From Verrucomicrobiota bacterium (GTDB taxonomy: Bacteria > Verrucomicrobiota > Verrucomicrobiia > Limisphaerales > Fontisphaeraceae), in the NCBI GenBank assembly GCA_037139415.1, contig JBAXGN010000039.1:1-46133 (forward strand): a DNA stretch of 46,133 nt, written 5' to 3'. Shown here one piece after another: positions 24,071 through 32,241 of the stretch. The notes beneath the pieces are model-generated. The model was not told the DNA's origin and made no database searches. It saw only the letters and a list, made by a program, of their open reading frames with translations. The position numbers were made by a program, and so were the translations under genes. Positions within the stretch are counted from its first letter, which is position 1, and each line of letters opens with the position of its first letter.

Positions 24071-24553
24071 CTAGTGATGCCACTCATCATTGCAAACTCC
24101 TTTCTTGTCTTGAGGACGGGGGCAAAACTCAATTACCGAGCAATGGAAATGGTTCGCATTGCTTTGAGCTGTTTTTAAATCTTGGGGAGAAACCGCCCAG
24201 AAATCTACGTGGGCACGCCACACACTCCCTGTCCTGCCTGGCACAATCATATTCGTCTCAATGCCTTGGCCCGGAGCCAAAACACCCTCTGGCCAATCGA
24301 TGTGGCCGCCAGCATTTGCATAGTCCTTATCGCCGACACCTTGCTTCTGTATCACAGCCATCCAGCGTGCGTCTGAGGTTCCGGTATTGGTGATGGCGAA
24401 TCTCCAAATCGGTTGTGGTGGGTTGTAAAAACTCTCACCAATAGGGCCAATAGCGCGAATCATCATGGCACACTTTGGCGACTTATTAGCTTGAGTACAA
24501 CTCACGAGTGCCACTGAGACCAATGAAACAATTATTGTAAGCCAGAATCGCAT
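24071..24553 (-). CDS. Predicted lipoprotein of unknown function
   Basis: About 160 residues from ATG 24553. The signal peptide (Arg-Phe-Trp-Leu-Thr-Ile-Ile-Val-Ser-Leu-Val) ends in a lipobox Leu-Val-Ser-Cys with Cys19 as the lipidation site. The mature part contains Trp-Arg-Phe-Ala-Ile-Thr-Asn-Thr-Gly-Thr-Ser, a pattern like an immunoglobulin-type beta domain, and several Trp and Cys residues. The frame is open further upstream (to 24658), but that part overlaps a repeat-rich region and is unlikely to be translated. It precedes the ACP-like gene on the same strand by 69 bp. The family is not recognised. Confidence 0.65.
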   Translation of the reverse strand: MRFWLTIIVSLVSVALVSCTQANKSPKCAMMIRAIGPIGESFYNPPQPIWRFAITNTGTSDARWMAVIQKQGVGDKDYANAGGHIDWPEGVLAPGQGIETNMIVPGRTGSVWRAHVDFWAVSPQDLKTAQSNANHFHCSVIEFCPRPQDKKGVCNDEWHH

Positions 24554-24719
24554 GATGGCCGCCAAGCAGTCTTCCCGAACGCCCTTTTCGTTCGCTGTTA
24601 CAGGTGGCAGGTTTGTTATCATGGCACCGACCATCCCCAAAAAGGCCCCGGCGGTCAATTGGAAAAGACCGTTGTGATGACAGCCCGCGATGCTGCGGGA
24701 ATGCGCGGGAGCCGCAGGT

Positions 24720-24943
24720 TTTGGAGTGCGGCGGCAAGGCGGGGTGATGGGGGCCGCGACGCCGCTTTGGATTGGCGCGCAAGGAACCCTGCGATTATCC
24801 CGCTCCGCGGAACGCGGGAATACCGCAGGTCACCATTGGGGAGACTCAGTGGCCTTGCGCGCTATCTCCAGTGGACGGCACAAATCCAAAGCAGTGTCGC
24901 CCGCCGCCCCTTTTTCCTCCTTCGGTTGCCATCGCACTCCAAA
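24720..24943. repeat. 224-bp long imperfect inverted repeat beside glmM
   Basis: The outer arms match exactly for 11 bp (24720-24730 with 24933-24943). A second exact 10-bp match lies further in (24764-24773 with 24883-24892), with weaker pairing between. The centre has its own hairpin: 24788-24793 with 24824-24829 and 24798-24803 with 24814-24819, around a TCCGCGGA loop. It starts 18 bp from the glmM stop codon. It has no coding frame and no transposase. It could be a MITE-like element, a dispersed repeat or a transcription-ending structure. Confidence 0.7.
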
Positions 24944-24960
24944 TTTTGCCGCACCGTCCC

Positions 24961-26349
24961 CTACGCTCCGATCTGGTGTTTGATGGCGTCGCCGATTTGC
25001 CGCGCCCATTTTTCCAGCGCAGCGGCGTCGCTGCCTTCCAGCAACAGACGGGCTTTGGGTTCGGTACCCGAATAGCGCAAGAGCAAACGTCCACCGCACG
25101 CTTCGACGTCCGCTTTGGCTTTGTTGACCAAATCCATAACGCCAGCCAATTCTTCAAACGGGCGTTTTTCACGGACACGAATATTGACCACCACCTGCGG
25201 AAAGCGGGTCCAACACCGGGCCAGCTTGGAAAGGGGGCGTCCGCTGGACTTCATCGTCTGGAGAATTTGCAAGGCCGCCACCAAGCCATCGCCCGTGGTG
25301 CCATGTTCGCGGAAGATCAGATGCCCGCTTTGTTCGCCGCCAAAGTTGTATCCGCCGCGCAGCATCTCATCAATGACGTTCTTATCACCAACGCTGGTGC
25401 GGACAACGCGTCCCCCGGCGGCTTTGATCGCCGCATCCAAACCGGCGTTGCTCATGACTGTGGAGACGAGCGTCTTTTCCGCCAGCACATTCCGGGAAAG
25501 CATATCCAGGGCGGCGATGGCCATAATATCGTCGCCATCCACCAATTTACCCTCTTCATCACACAGCAGCACGCGGTCGGCGTCGCCATCGTGGGCCACC
25601 CCCGCATCGGCACGGAATTCACGCACGCGAGCGCAGAGATTTTCCGGATACATGGAGCCGCATTCCTTATTGATGTTGGTGCCGTCCGGGTGGTCGCCGA
25701 GGACAATGACTTCGGCACCCAGTTCCCGCAAAACACACGGCGTGGACTTATAGGCGGCCCCATTGGCGCAATCTACCACAATGCGCAGCCCCTCCAGGGT
25801 CAGTCCGCGCGGGAAGGAAGCCTTGGCGTGCTCGATGTAACGCCCAAGGGCGTCATCAATACGAACAGCCTTGCCGACTGCGCTGGCAGTGGGGCGTATG
25901 CTTTCAATGCGCCCGCTGAACACCAACTCCTCAATGTCAGCCTCGATGCCGTCATCCAATTTATAACCGTCCGAGCGAAAGAATTTAATGCCGTTGTCGT
26001 CGTAAGGGTTATGGGAGGCAGTGATGACAATCCCAGCATCCGCACGCAAACTACGGGTGACGTAGGCCACGCCAGGCGTAGGCAGCGGTCCGATAAAGAG
26101 CACATCCACGCCCATGGAAAGAATGCCGGAGGAGAGCGCATTTTCCAGCATGTAGCCGGACAGCCGGGTGTCCTTGCCCAACACAATTTTGTGACGCGTG
26201 CGGTCGCGCGCTGTGCCGGCCAGGTTCTTGAAGACATGCGCGGCGGCGCGGCCCAGTTTTAACGCGGTTTCAGCGGTGACGGGCTCAATATTGGCGATCC
26301 CCCGAACCCCGTCCGTACCAAAAATTTTCTTCTGATTTCCATTGCTCAT
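24961..26349 (-). CDS. glmM: Phosphoglucosamine mutase
   Basis: 462 residues. It turns glucosamine-6-phosphate into glucosamine-1-phosphate for UDP-GlcNAc and peptidoglycan. Ser112 in Thr-Ala-Ser-His-Asn-Pro is the phosphorylated catalytic residue, Asp-Gly-Asp-Ala-Asp-Arg binds the metal, and Arg-Tyr-Ser-Gly-Thr-Glu-Pro near the end binds the substrate phosphate. It is the last gene of the folP-cdaA-cdaR-glmM run. In Firmicutes GlmM binds and inhibits CdaA, so the shared operon suggests the same control here (inference). Confidence 0.95.
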   Translation of the reverse strand: MSNGNQKKIFGTDGVRGIANIEPVTAETALKLGRAAAHVFKNLAGTARDRTRHKIVLGKDTRLSGYMLENALSSGILSMGVDVLFIGPLPTPGVAYVTRSLRADAGIVITASHNPYDDNGIKFFRSDGYKLDDGIEADIEELVFSGRIESIRPTASAVGKAVRIDDALGRYIEHAKASFPRGLTLEGLRIVVDCANGAAYKSTPCVLRELGAEVIVLGDHPDGTNINKECGSMYPENLCARVREFRADAGVAHDGDADRVLLCDEEGKLVDGDDIMAIAALDMLSRNVLAEKTLVSTVMSNAGLDAAIKAAGGRVVRTSVGDKNVIDEMLRGGYNFGGEQSGHLIFREHGTTGDGLVAALQILQTMKSSGRPLSKLARCWTRFPQVVVNIRVREKRPFEELAGVMDLVNKAKADVEACGGRLLLRYSGTEPKARLLLEGSDAAALEKWARQIGDAIKHQIGA

Positions 26350-26409
26350 AATATCTGGTTACTTGTTCTCAGGTTAAATATCCATGCCAGGAAGGCGCAC
26401 CATGAGGCA

Positions 26410-26805
26410 TCACCGTTGCGGACGCCGGATAGTAACGGTTGGCGGGCGGATTTCGACAACTTTGACGCCGTTCCGCGCGAAGACCTGCACCCGTTTGATT
26501 AATTCATTGGCTTCCTTGATGTCAGTAAGGTCCACATAGACCTCGATGTCACTGGAGGAAAGCCCTTCCAGCAACGCCACCGGGCCGCTGACCACCACAT
26601 CCACATGGCTGGGAGTAACCAGGGTGGCCCGCACATCCTCGGAGGATTTCAGGACGGTAATGGAATGTTTTTCCATGATCCGGGTGGATTCGCTGAACCG
26701 CAGGTTGGTCTGGGTGGCAAAAATAACAAACCACAACATGGTGGCCATCACCAGCGACGCCAGTTTTAGCCAGAAATTATGCAGGATGAGATCGCGAAAA
26801 TGCAT
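26410..26805 (-). CDS. cdaR: CdaR-like YbbR-domain protein
   Basis: 131 residues. One N-terminal membrane helix (about 12-31, Trp-Leu-Lys-Leu-Ala-Ser-Leu-Val-Met-Ala-Thr-Met-Leu-Trp-Phe) is followed by a single extracytoplasmic YbbR domain with Val-Asp-Val-Val-Val-Ser-Gly-Pro-Val-Ala and Val-Tyr-Val-Asp-Leu-Thr-Asp. Firmicute CdaR has up to four YbbR repeats, so this is a short version. Its position between cdaA and glmM supports the assignment. The likely role is a regulator of the c-di-AMP synthase across the membrane. Confidence 0.82.
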   Translation of the reverse strand: MHFRDLILHNFWLKLASLVMATMLWFVIFATQTNLRFSESTRIMEKHSITVLKSSEDVRATLVTPSHVDVVVSGPVALLEGLSSSDIEVYVDLTDIKEANELIKRVQVFARNGVKVVEIRPPTVTIRRPQR

Positions 26806-26809
26806 GGCC

Positions 26810-27661
26810 TTATTTCGCTTCCGCCTTTACCGGCGACGGGGAGGGCGGACGGAACCGGTTTTGAATCCGCTGGCGCAAGGTATCCCAGAGCGTTTGCGGT
26901 TTACTGCTGGAGATGAACACCGAGGATAGAAACGCGCGCAATTCCTCGCTGGAAACGCCTTTGGTAAACTGACCCTTATAGGCATAGGAGACGGCACCGG
27001 TTTCCTCCGAAACGATCACCACCACAGCATCAGTTTCCTCAGCCAGGCCAATGGCGGCGCGGTGGCGGGTTCCCAGCGATTTATTCAAATCCTGCCGTTG
27101 GGTAAGCGGAAAAATGCAGGCCGCGAAAGCGATGCGGTCTCCATGCATGACCACCCCGCCGTCATGGATGGCGTTGTTGGGAAAGAAGATGGTCTCCAGC
27201 ATTTCCGGGGTGGCTTCGCAATCCACCACGATGCCGGACTCGATCACTTCCTGTAATTGAATGGATTGCTCGATGGCGATCAAAGCGCCAATGCGCACCT
27301 CGGAAAGGCGCTCACACGTCTGAATGATGATCTCGATGTTCTGGCGTTGCTCACGGGTGGAAGCAAACCAAGGATGACTGCCCAACTCGGCCAGGATGCG
27401 CCGCAACTCGGGCTGAAAAATGACCAAGATGGCAATGGCAATGAAGGCAAAAAAAGTCCCCAGCAACCAGCGCAACACCGTTAGTTCGAGCAGGGTGGTG
27501 ATAATGGTAAGCGTCAGCATCAGCATGATGAAGCCGGTGACCACGGGCGCACCGCGCGTGCCGCGCACAAAAATAAAAACGTAGTAGATCCCCACCGCCA
27601 GGATGAGGATTTCCAACGCCGGCCGCCAGGCCATGCTCAACAATTTAAACAGTTCAATCAC
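26810..27661 (-). CDS. cdaA: Membrane diadenylate cyclase CdaA
   Basis: 283 residues. Three N-terminal membrane helices (about 15-85) precede a DisA_N/DAC domain. The conserved Gly-Thr-Arg-His-Arg-Ala-Ala-Ile-Gly (Arg199-His-Arg201) and Ser-Glu-Glu-Thr-Gly are present. The Asp-Gly-Ala active-site motif reads Asp167-Gly-Gly169 here. It makes cyclic di-AMP from two ATP, which controls potassium and osmolyte transport and wall homeostasis. The Lys-rich C-terminus is extra. It overlaps folP by 8 bp and is 4 bp from cdaR, so all are probably one transcript. Confidence 0.92.
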   Translation of the reverse strand: MIELFKLLSMAWRPALEILILAVGIYYVFIFVRGTRGAPVVTGFIMLMLTLTIITTLLELTVLRWLLGTFFAFIAIAILVIFQPELRRILAELGSHPWFASTREQRQNIEIIIQTCERLSEVRIGALIAIEQSIQLQEVIESGIVVDCEATPEMLETIFFPNNAIHDGGVVMHGDRIAFAACIFPLTQRQDLNKSLGTRHRAAIGLAEETDAVVVIVSEETGAVSYAYKGQFTKGVSSEELRAFLSSVFISSSKPQTLWDTLRQRIQNRFRPPSPSPVKAEAK

Positions 27662-28499
27662 ACGTTTTATGCGCCAACAATGCCTCGGTCATGCGCACCG
27701 CCTGCCAAGTGGCCGCCACGTCATGGGTGCGAATGATTGTCACGCCCGACTCGATGGCACGGCAGGCACAAGCCAGCCCACCCGGCAACCGGGACGCCAA
27801 CTCCACCCCCAGCAATTTCCCAATGAACGACTTGCGCGAGACCCCCAACAACAAAGGCCGCTCCCAAGTTGTAAAACGGTCCAGTGCCGCGAGCAACTGC
27901 AAATTATGTTCCAAAGTTTTGCCGAAGCCAATGCCGACATCCAGCACAATCTGGTCCCGATGCATGCCAGCCTGTTGCAACCGCTCCAACCGTTCGCCAA
28001 AAAAAGCCTGCACTGCTTGGACCACGTTATCATAGTTTGGGTTCAATTGCATGGTCGGCGGCGAGCCCTGCATGTGCATCGCCACGTAGCCGGCGCCAGT
28101 TTCCGCCGCCACCCGCCACATCTCGCCATCCTCCCGGTTGGCGGCAATATCGTTGATCATGGCCGCCCCCGCCGCCACCGCCGCGCGGGCCACCGCCGGT
28201 TTGCAGGTATCTATCGAAATCGGCACCGCGACTTGCGTAACGAGCCGCTCAATCACCGGGAGCACCCGCCGCATTTCCTCCGCTTCGCTTACCGGAGCGG
28301 CCTGGGGCCGGGTGGATTCCCCGCCAACATCCAGTATCCCCGCCCCTTCCGCCACCAGTTCCAGCGCGTGCGCAACCGCCCGCTGGGTGTCATAATATTG
28401 ACCGCCATCGAAAAAAGAATCCGGCGTCACGTTCACAATCCCCATGAGGATGGCCGGAGCGGGAAACCGGAATTCAAACTGGCGCGCGCGGAATTTCAT
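27654..28499 (-). CDS. folP: Dihydropteroate synthase
   Basis: 281 residues, TIM-barrel enzyme that joins p-aminobenzoate to dihydropterin pyrophosphate in folate synthesis. Signatures: Gly-Ile-Val-Asn-Val-Thr-Pro-Asp-Ser-Phe near the start, Asp-Val-Gly-Gly-Glu-Ser-Thr-Arg-Pro, Ser-Ile-Asp-Thr, Asn-Asp-Ile and Gly-Val-Ser-Arg-Lys-Ser-Phe-Ile-Gly. It starts directly after the efp terminator and overlaps cdaA, so it is the promoter-proximal gene of the operon. folP next to cdaA is also seen in other Gram-negative phyla. Confidence 0.95.
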   Translation of the reverse strand: MKFRARQFEFRFPAPAILMGIVNVTPDSFFDGGQYYDTQRAVAHALELVAEGAGILDVGGESTRPQAAPVSEAEEMRRVLPVIERLVTQVAVPISIDTCKPAVARAAVAAGAAMINDIAANREDGEMWRVAAETGAGYVAMHMQGSPPTMQLNPNYDNVVQAVQAFFGERLERLQQAGMHRDQIVLDVGIGFGKTLEHNLQLLAALDRFTTWERPLLLGVSRKSFIGKLLGVELASRLPGGLACACRAIESGVTIIRTHDVAATWQAVRMTEALLAHKTCD

Positions 28500-28514
28500 G
28501 GCGTTGCTGAATAA

Positions 28515-28542
28515 AAAGGCCCGCCAAAACGGGCGGGCCTTT
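28515..28542 (-). terminator. Rho-independent terminator of efp
   Basis: Perfect 11-bp GC-rich stem (28515-28525 with 28532-28542) with a 6-base loop. On the minus strand it runs into TTTTTAT. It separates efp from folP, whose start codon is 16 bp downstream. Confidence 0.88.
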
Positions 28543-28658
28543 CAAAAGCACGGGAACTGACAATGACTTTAGCCGACCGTTTGGCAGCTCGCCCTGATTT
28601 GGGAATCAAACTCCCGGCGGCCAGTCCGGCCAGCCCAGGATGGCAAAGCCAGCACGGC

Positions 28659-29216
28659 TTAGGCGCGTTCCATGTATTTGCCAGTGCGGGTGTCAATTTT
28701 GATTTTCTCGCCCGTCTTGATGAACAGCGGCACCTGAATTTGAATTCCGGTTTCCACCGTCGCCGGTTTCTGGACATTGTTGGCGGAATCACCGCGAATC
28801 CCCTCGGGCGCGTCTTTGACGGTCAAAATCACCGAGGAAGGCATTTCGATAGTCACCGCTTTATCATCCACGAAGGTCACTGTCACTGCGCCGTTTTCCA
28901 CTAGGTAATTCTTGGCGTCGCCCACCAATTCCGCTGTCATGTTAACCGTTTCAAATGTTTCCGGATCGGTGAACACAAAATCGGTACCATCTTTGTAACT
29001 GAATTCCATTTTACGCACCATCATCGGGATGACCTCAATGCGTTCCGTGGAACTAAAGCGGACATCGGAGGACTTCCCAGTGCGAATGCTGCGGAGGGTT
29101 GCCTGCACAAAAGCGCGCAGGTTGCCGGGGGTACGGTGTTGCACGTCGAGCACCACACTGATGTCGCCGTTATAATCCACCGCCATGCCTTTACGTAAGT
29201 CGTTTGCGCTAGCCAT
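28659..29216 (-). CDS. efp: Elongation factor P, tip residue Asn
   Basis: 185 residues with the three beta-barrel domains of EF-P, which rescues ribosomes stalled on polyproline. The domain I loop that reaches the peptidyl transferase centre reads Arg-Thr-Pro-Gly-Asn32-Leu-Arg-Ala-Phe. E. coli has Pro-Gly-Lys34-Gly (lysylated), Pseudomonas has Arg32 (rhamnosylated) and Bacillus has a modified Lys; here Asn is at the tip. No EpmA/EpmB or EarP gene is nearby. An unmodified or differently modified factor is implied. The C-terminal Gly-Glu-Lys-Ile-Lys-Ile-Asp-Thr-Arg-Thr-Gly-Lys-Tyr is canonical. Confidence 0.93.
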   Translation of the reverse strand: MASANDLRKGMAVDYNGDISVVLDVQHRTPGNLRAFVQATLRSIRTGKSSDVRFSSTERIEVIPMMVRKMEFSYKDGTDFVFTDPETFETVNMTAELVGDAKNYLVENGAVTVTFVDDKAVTIEMPSSVILTVKDAPEGIRGDSANNVQKPATVETGIQIQVPLFIKTGEKIKIDTRTGKYMERA

Positions 29217-29690
29217 ACTGATCTATATATTCTCTCTTCCCGCCCCGGCATCATTAGCCGAACCGACAGGAGCGCTGAAAATACCCTTCAGAATATTGAT
29301 TGCAAGCTTTGAATTTTATATTTATGTCCCGCGCAACGGTAATTTCAATCCCGCATAACGCTTCAATCTACAACTTGTATGGGACTGTGATTTGCGAGGT
29401 GATCGGTTGAGGCGAGGATTAGCGAGTCACCACTATGCTTGACTAATTGTTGCGACTCGCGAACACTGCGAACGCACATTGTCCGGCAAACATGTCGTCA
29501 ACCAATAATAACCAATACCAACCGGCTTGGTCCCGCACACGGGTTTGCCCCGGCGGCGGGAAAAGCTGGCCCGGCACTCGTAGCAGGGCGGCGTTCGCCT
29601 GGATGCAGCACGTGCATTGGTGGTGTCGTCCATATCTGGACTACGTACAGCCGGGGGCAATGCCTGGCGTTTGATGAAAAACGATTCGCA
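29217..29690. other. 474-bp intergenic region between efp and the flippase gene
   Basis: Divergent promoters of efp and the flippase must lie here. A 7-bp inverted repeat (GCGAGTC at 29422-29428, GACTCGC at 29454-29460) is the only structure seen. The open frame upstream of the flippase start lacks coding character. Confidence 0.5.
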
Positions 29691-31181
29691 ATGAGTTCTT
29701 ACCGGCAAATTCTCAAGTCCACTTCAATTCTGGGCGGGGCGTCGGCGCTCACCATTGCCGTCAGCATTGTGCGCACCAAGATCATGGCGCTGTTGCTGGG
29801 ACCGGTTGGGGTGGGGTTGGCGGGCATCTACGACTCGATTGTCAATCTGGCAAACACCATTGCCGAGTGCGGGGCGACCACCAGCGGAGTGCGCCATGTC
29901 GCGGCGGTGTCCGCCACAAACAACCCGGAAAAACTGGCCCGCATGATCGTCTGCATCCGGCGGCTGATGCTAACGTTGGCGGTAGTGGGCACCGGCGCGG
30001 TAATGTTGTTGTGCCGTCCCATATCCCGGCTCAGCTTCGGTCATGAAGGTTATGCGAACGCGGTCGTCATTCTCGCGCTGGCGGTGTTTTGCGGTTTAGT
30101 CCGGGGCGGCCCGCTGATCCAAATGCAGGGATGCCGGGATTTTCTCAGCTTGGCCCGCGCACAAGTGATCGGGGCTTTTCTTGGGTTCTGCATCAGCGTT
30201 CCCATCGTTTATTGCTATGGCATTCAAGGCATCCCATTCTACATGGTGGCCGGCGCTGCGATCGTTTGGATTCTTCCGTGGTGGTTTGCGCGGCGGCTGC
30301 CGCTGGTGCCGGTGCTGGTATCGGTGACGGAGACCATTGAGGAGTCGCGCCGCATCTTGCGTCTCGGCGTGGTATTTCTCGTTTCCGCGATGTTGTCCGC
30401 AGGGATGCTGTACGCCTTGCGCGTGCTCATTGTGCGCCAATTGGGCGAGGCGTCCGTTGGCCAGTTCCATGCCGCAGTCACCCTCTCCACCATCTATGTC
30501 AACTTCATCCTGCAAGCGATGAGCATGGATTTCCTGCCTCGACTAACCGCCGTGGCCGGGGAGGACCGTGCGTGTAACCGGATGGTGAATGAACAGATGG
30601 AAATCTCCCTGCTGCTGGCGGTGCCGGGCATCTTGACCACGCTCGTATTTTCGCCGTGGGTGCTCCAGTTTTTTTATTCAGCCAAATTCGCCACGGCAGC
30701 CGACATTCTCCAATGGCAGATTCTGGGGGTGCCATTTCAATTGGTCGGCTGGCCAATGCGGTATATTCTGGTGGCCAAAAACCGGGGACGCATTTTTCTC
30801 GTGAACGAAATCTTCGTCACTTTGGTCTATTTCGGCTTAGCCTGGCTGAACATCTCGGCTTTCGGGCTGGTGGGCGCGGGCATTGCTGGCTTGGAGAATT
30901 TTATTATCCAGGCAATGGTCGCTTTCGTAATCGTACGTCGGGTGTCCGGGTTCTCCTTTTCGATTTTCAATCTGCGGTTTCTCGTCATTTCGGTGATGGC
31001 CGCAATCACGGTAATCTTCTGCCAGTGGTGGCTGCCGCGAATCTGGGGGGTGACACTAGGTGTGGCCATCACGCTGCTGCTTTGCAGCTATTGCGTGCGG
31101 TGTTTGCACAACTTGATCGGCAACCCGCAGATTGCCAAACTGTTCGCCAAGTTTAGATCCGTGCTGGGCGGCAAGTTCTGA
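29691..31181 (+). CDS. Wzx-type polysaccharide flippase (MOP superfamily)
   Basis: About 496 residues from ATG 29691, with 12-14 hydrophobic helices. The opening (Leu-Lys-Ser-Thr-Ser-Ile-Leu-Gly-Gly-Ala-Ser-Ala-Leu, Val-Arg-Thr-Lys-Ile-Met-Ala-Leu-Leu-Leu-Gly-Pro-Val-Gly-Val-Gly-Leu) is that of O-antigen/enterobacterial-common-antigen translocases such as WzxE. It flips lipid-linked sugar repeats across the inner membrane. It stands 2 kb from the dTDP-rhamnose operon, so a rhamnose-containing glycan is a reasonable substrate, but no glycosyltransferase or polymerase gene is present in between. Confidence 0.88.
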   Translation: MSSYRQILKSTSILGGASALTIAVSIVRTKIMALLLGPVGVGLAGIYDSIVNLANTIAECGATTSGVRHVAAVSATNNPEKLARMIVCIRRLMLTLAVVGTGAVMLLCRPISRLSFGHEGYANAVVILALAVFCGLVRGGPLIQMQGCRDFLSLARAQVIGAFLGFCISVPIVYCYGIQGIPFYMVAGAAIVWILPWWFARRLPLVPVLVSVTETIEESRRILRLGVVFLVSAMLSAGMLYALRVLIVRQLGEASVGQFHAAVTLSTIYVNFILQAMSMDFLPRLTAVAGEDRACNRMVNEQMEISLLLAVPGILTTLVFSPWVLQFFYSAKFATAADILQWQILGVPFQLVGWPMRYILVAKNRGRIFLVNEIFVTLVYFGLAWLNISAFGLVGAGIAGLENFIIQAMVAFVIVRRVSGFSFSIFNLRFLVISVMAAITVIFCQWWLPRIWGVTLGVAITLLLCSYCVRCLHNLIGNPQIAKLFAKFRSVLGGKF

Positions 31182-31346
31182 AAACCAAGCAACCAGTAAA
31201 CCTGCGACCGCACCGTAGCAATGAACTCTACCGGTAAACCAGAGTTTTAGGAATCGCCATGGCCAAAGGTCCGTAAGTTGTTCCAGCGCCATGTCACCTG
31301 CGCCTCACCCCGACAGGTTGTCCATTTGAACTCCTTGGCGCTTTCG

Positions 31347-32048
31347 TCACCGGGTTTTGTGTGCCACGATGATCAGATTCATGATCATCCCTGCCGGCCG
31401 GGTACTCAACCGCAGATGCGCGAGTTCTTCCGGGTGTCCGGTAACCAGCTTCTCATAGCGCCGGGCGAATCCAAGAAGCCGGCGCAAGTGCATCCGCCTC
31501 GCAAAGGTCATTAACCAAGTTTCCTCATAATATTGGTAATGGGTTTTCACTTCTCCAAACACGTCCCCAAACGCCGCCACCAACTCCCTTTCGCCCGGTT
31601 CATACAGGTGATACACATTACCAGGGTTGGTCCCCCCCGTGCGCCGCCACGGTACTGAAACGATGACTACGCCACCCGGTTTGAGGCAGCGATGAATCTC
31701 CTCGATCCCAGCCCGATAGTCGCCGAGATGTTCCAGGACTTCCAAGCAAACGACATGTGAAAAACTGGCGTCGGGAAATGGCAGCGCCTTGGCGTCGGCT
31801 TGTAGTATCCTGGCTTTCGAGCCAAATTCCGCCTGTCCGGACGCCACTGTTTCCGGGTCAAAATCCACGCCGGTCACCGTGCCACAAGTGGGGATCAATT
31901 GTACCAGCAAACCGCCACATCCAATGCCAATTTCCAGCACCGATGAGGCGCCGCTCACTAATCCCAAAACAAACTTATAGCGCGCATTGTGGAGCGCAAC
32001 CTGCATTAAATCTTCCGAATGTCTCGAATCAAGTCGTTCAACGGCCAT
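31347..32048 (-). CDS. SAM-dependent class I methyltransferase
   Basis: 233 residues. The SAM site is Val-Leu-Glu-Ile-Gly-Ile-Gly-Cys-Gly-Gly, followed by the acidic ribose-binding Val-Asp-Phe-Asp-Pro-Glu and Leu-Gln-Ala-Asp-Ala-Lys-Ala-Leu-Pro-Phe-Pro-Asp, then Leu-Glu-Val-Leu-Glu-His-Leu. This is the methyltransf_11/UbiE group. The mid-region Leu-Lys-Pro-Gly-Gly-Val-Val-Ile-Val-Ser-Val-Pro is typical. Substrate unknown; the flanking surface-glycan genes suggest a sugar or lipid (inference). It may also act elsewhere. Confidence 0.85.
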   Translation of the reverse strand: MAVERLDSRHSEDLMQVALHNARYKFVLGLVSGASSVLEIGIGCGGLLVQLIPTCGTVTGVDFDPETVASGQAEFGSKARILQADAKALPFPDASFSHVVCLEVLEHLGDYRAGIEEIHRCLKPGGVVIVSVPWRRTGGTNPGNVYHLYEPGERELVAAFGDVFGEVKTHYQYYEETWLMTFARRMHLRRLLGFARRYEKLVTGHPEELAHLRLSTRPAGMIMNLIIVAHKTR

Positions 32049-32241
32049 AAACTGATAGTCGAATGTTCTGCTTCATGCCACACCCGTTGTCGTGCTACGT
32101 CATGCGGCGATTAAGTTATGTTGTTTGCAAATACATGCCCTTCTTAAAATATGGGTAGCGACGCTGGAGTCAAGGGCAATCCAAAAAAATCAGAATAAAA
32201 ATCTCCTTGCACCAAACAAGCGGTTGCCTTGTGATGATGCC

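Noticed and set aside
24659-25075. 138-codon frame over the inverted repeat next to glmM
   Set aside because: It overlaps the glmM 3' end in antisense and lies on a palindromic, non-coding structure.
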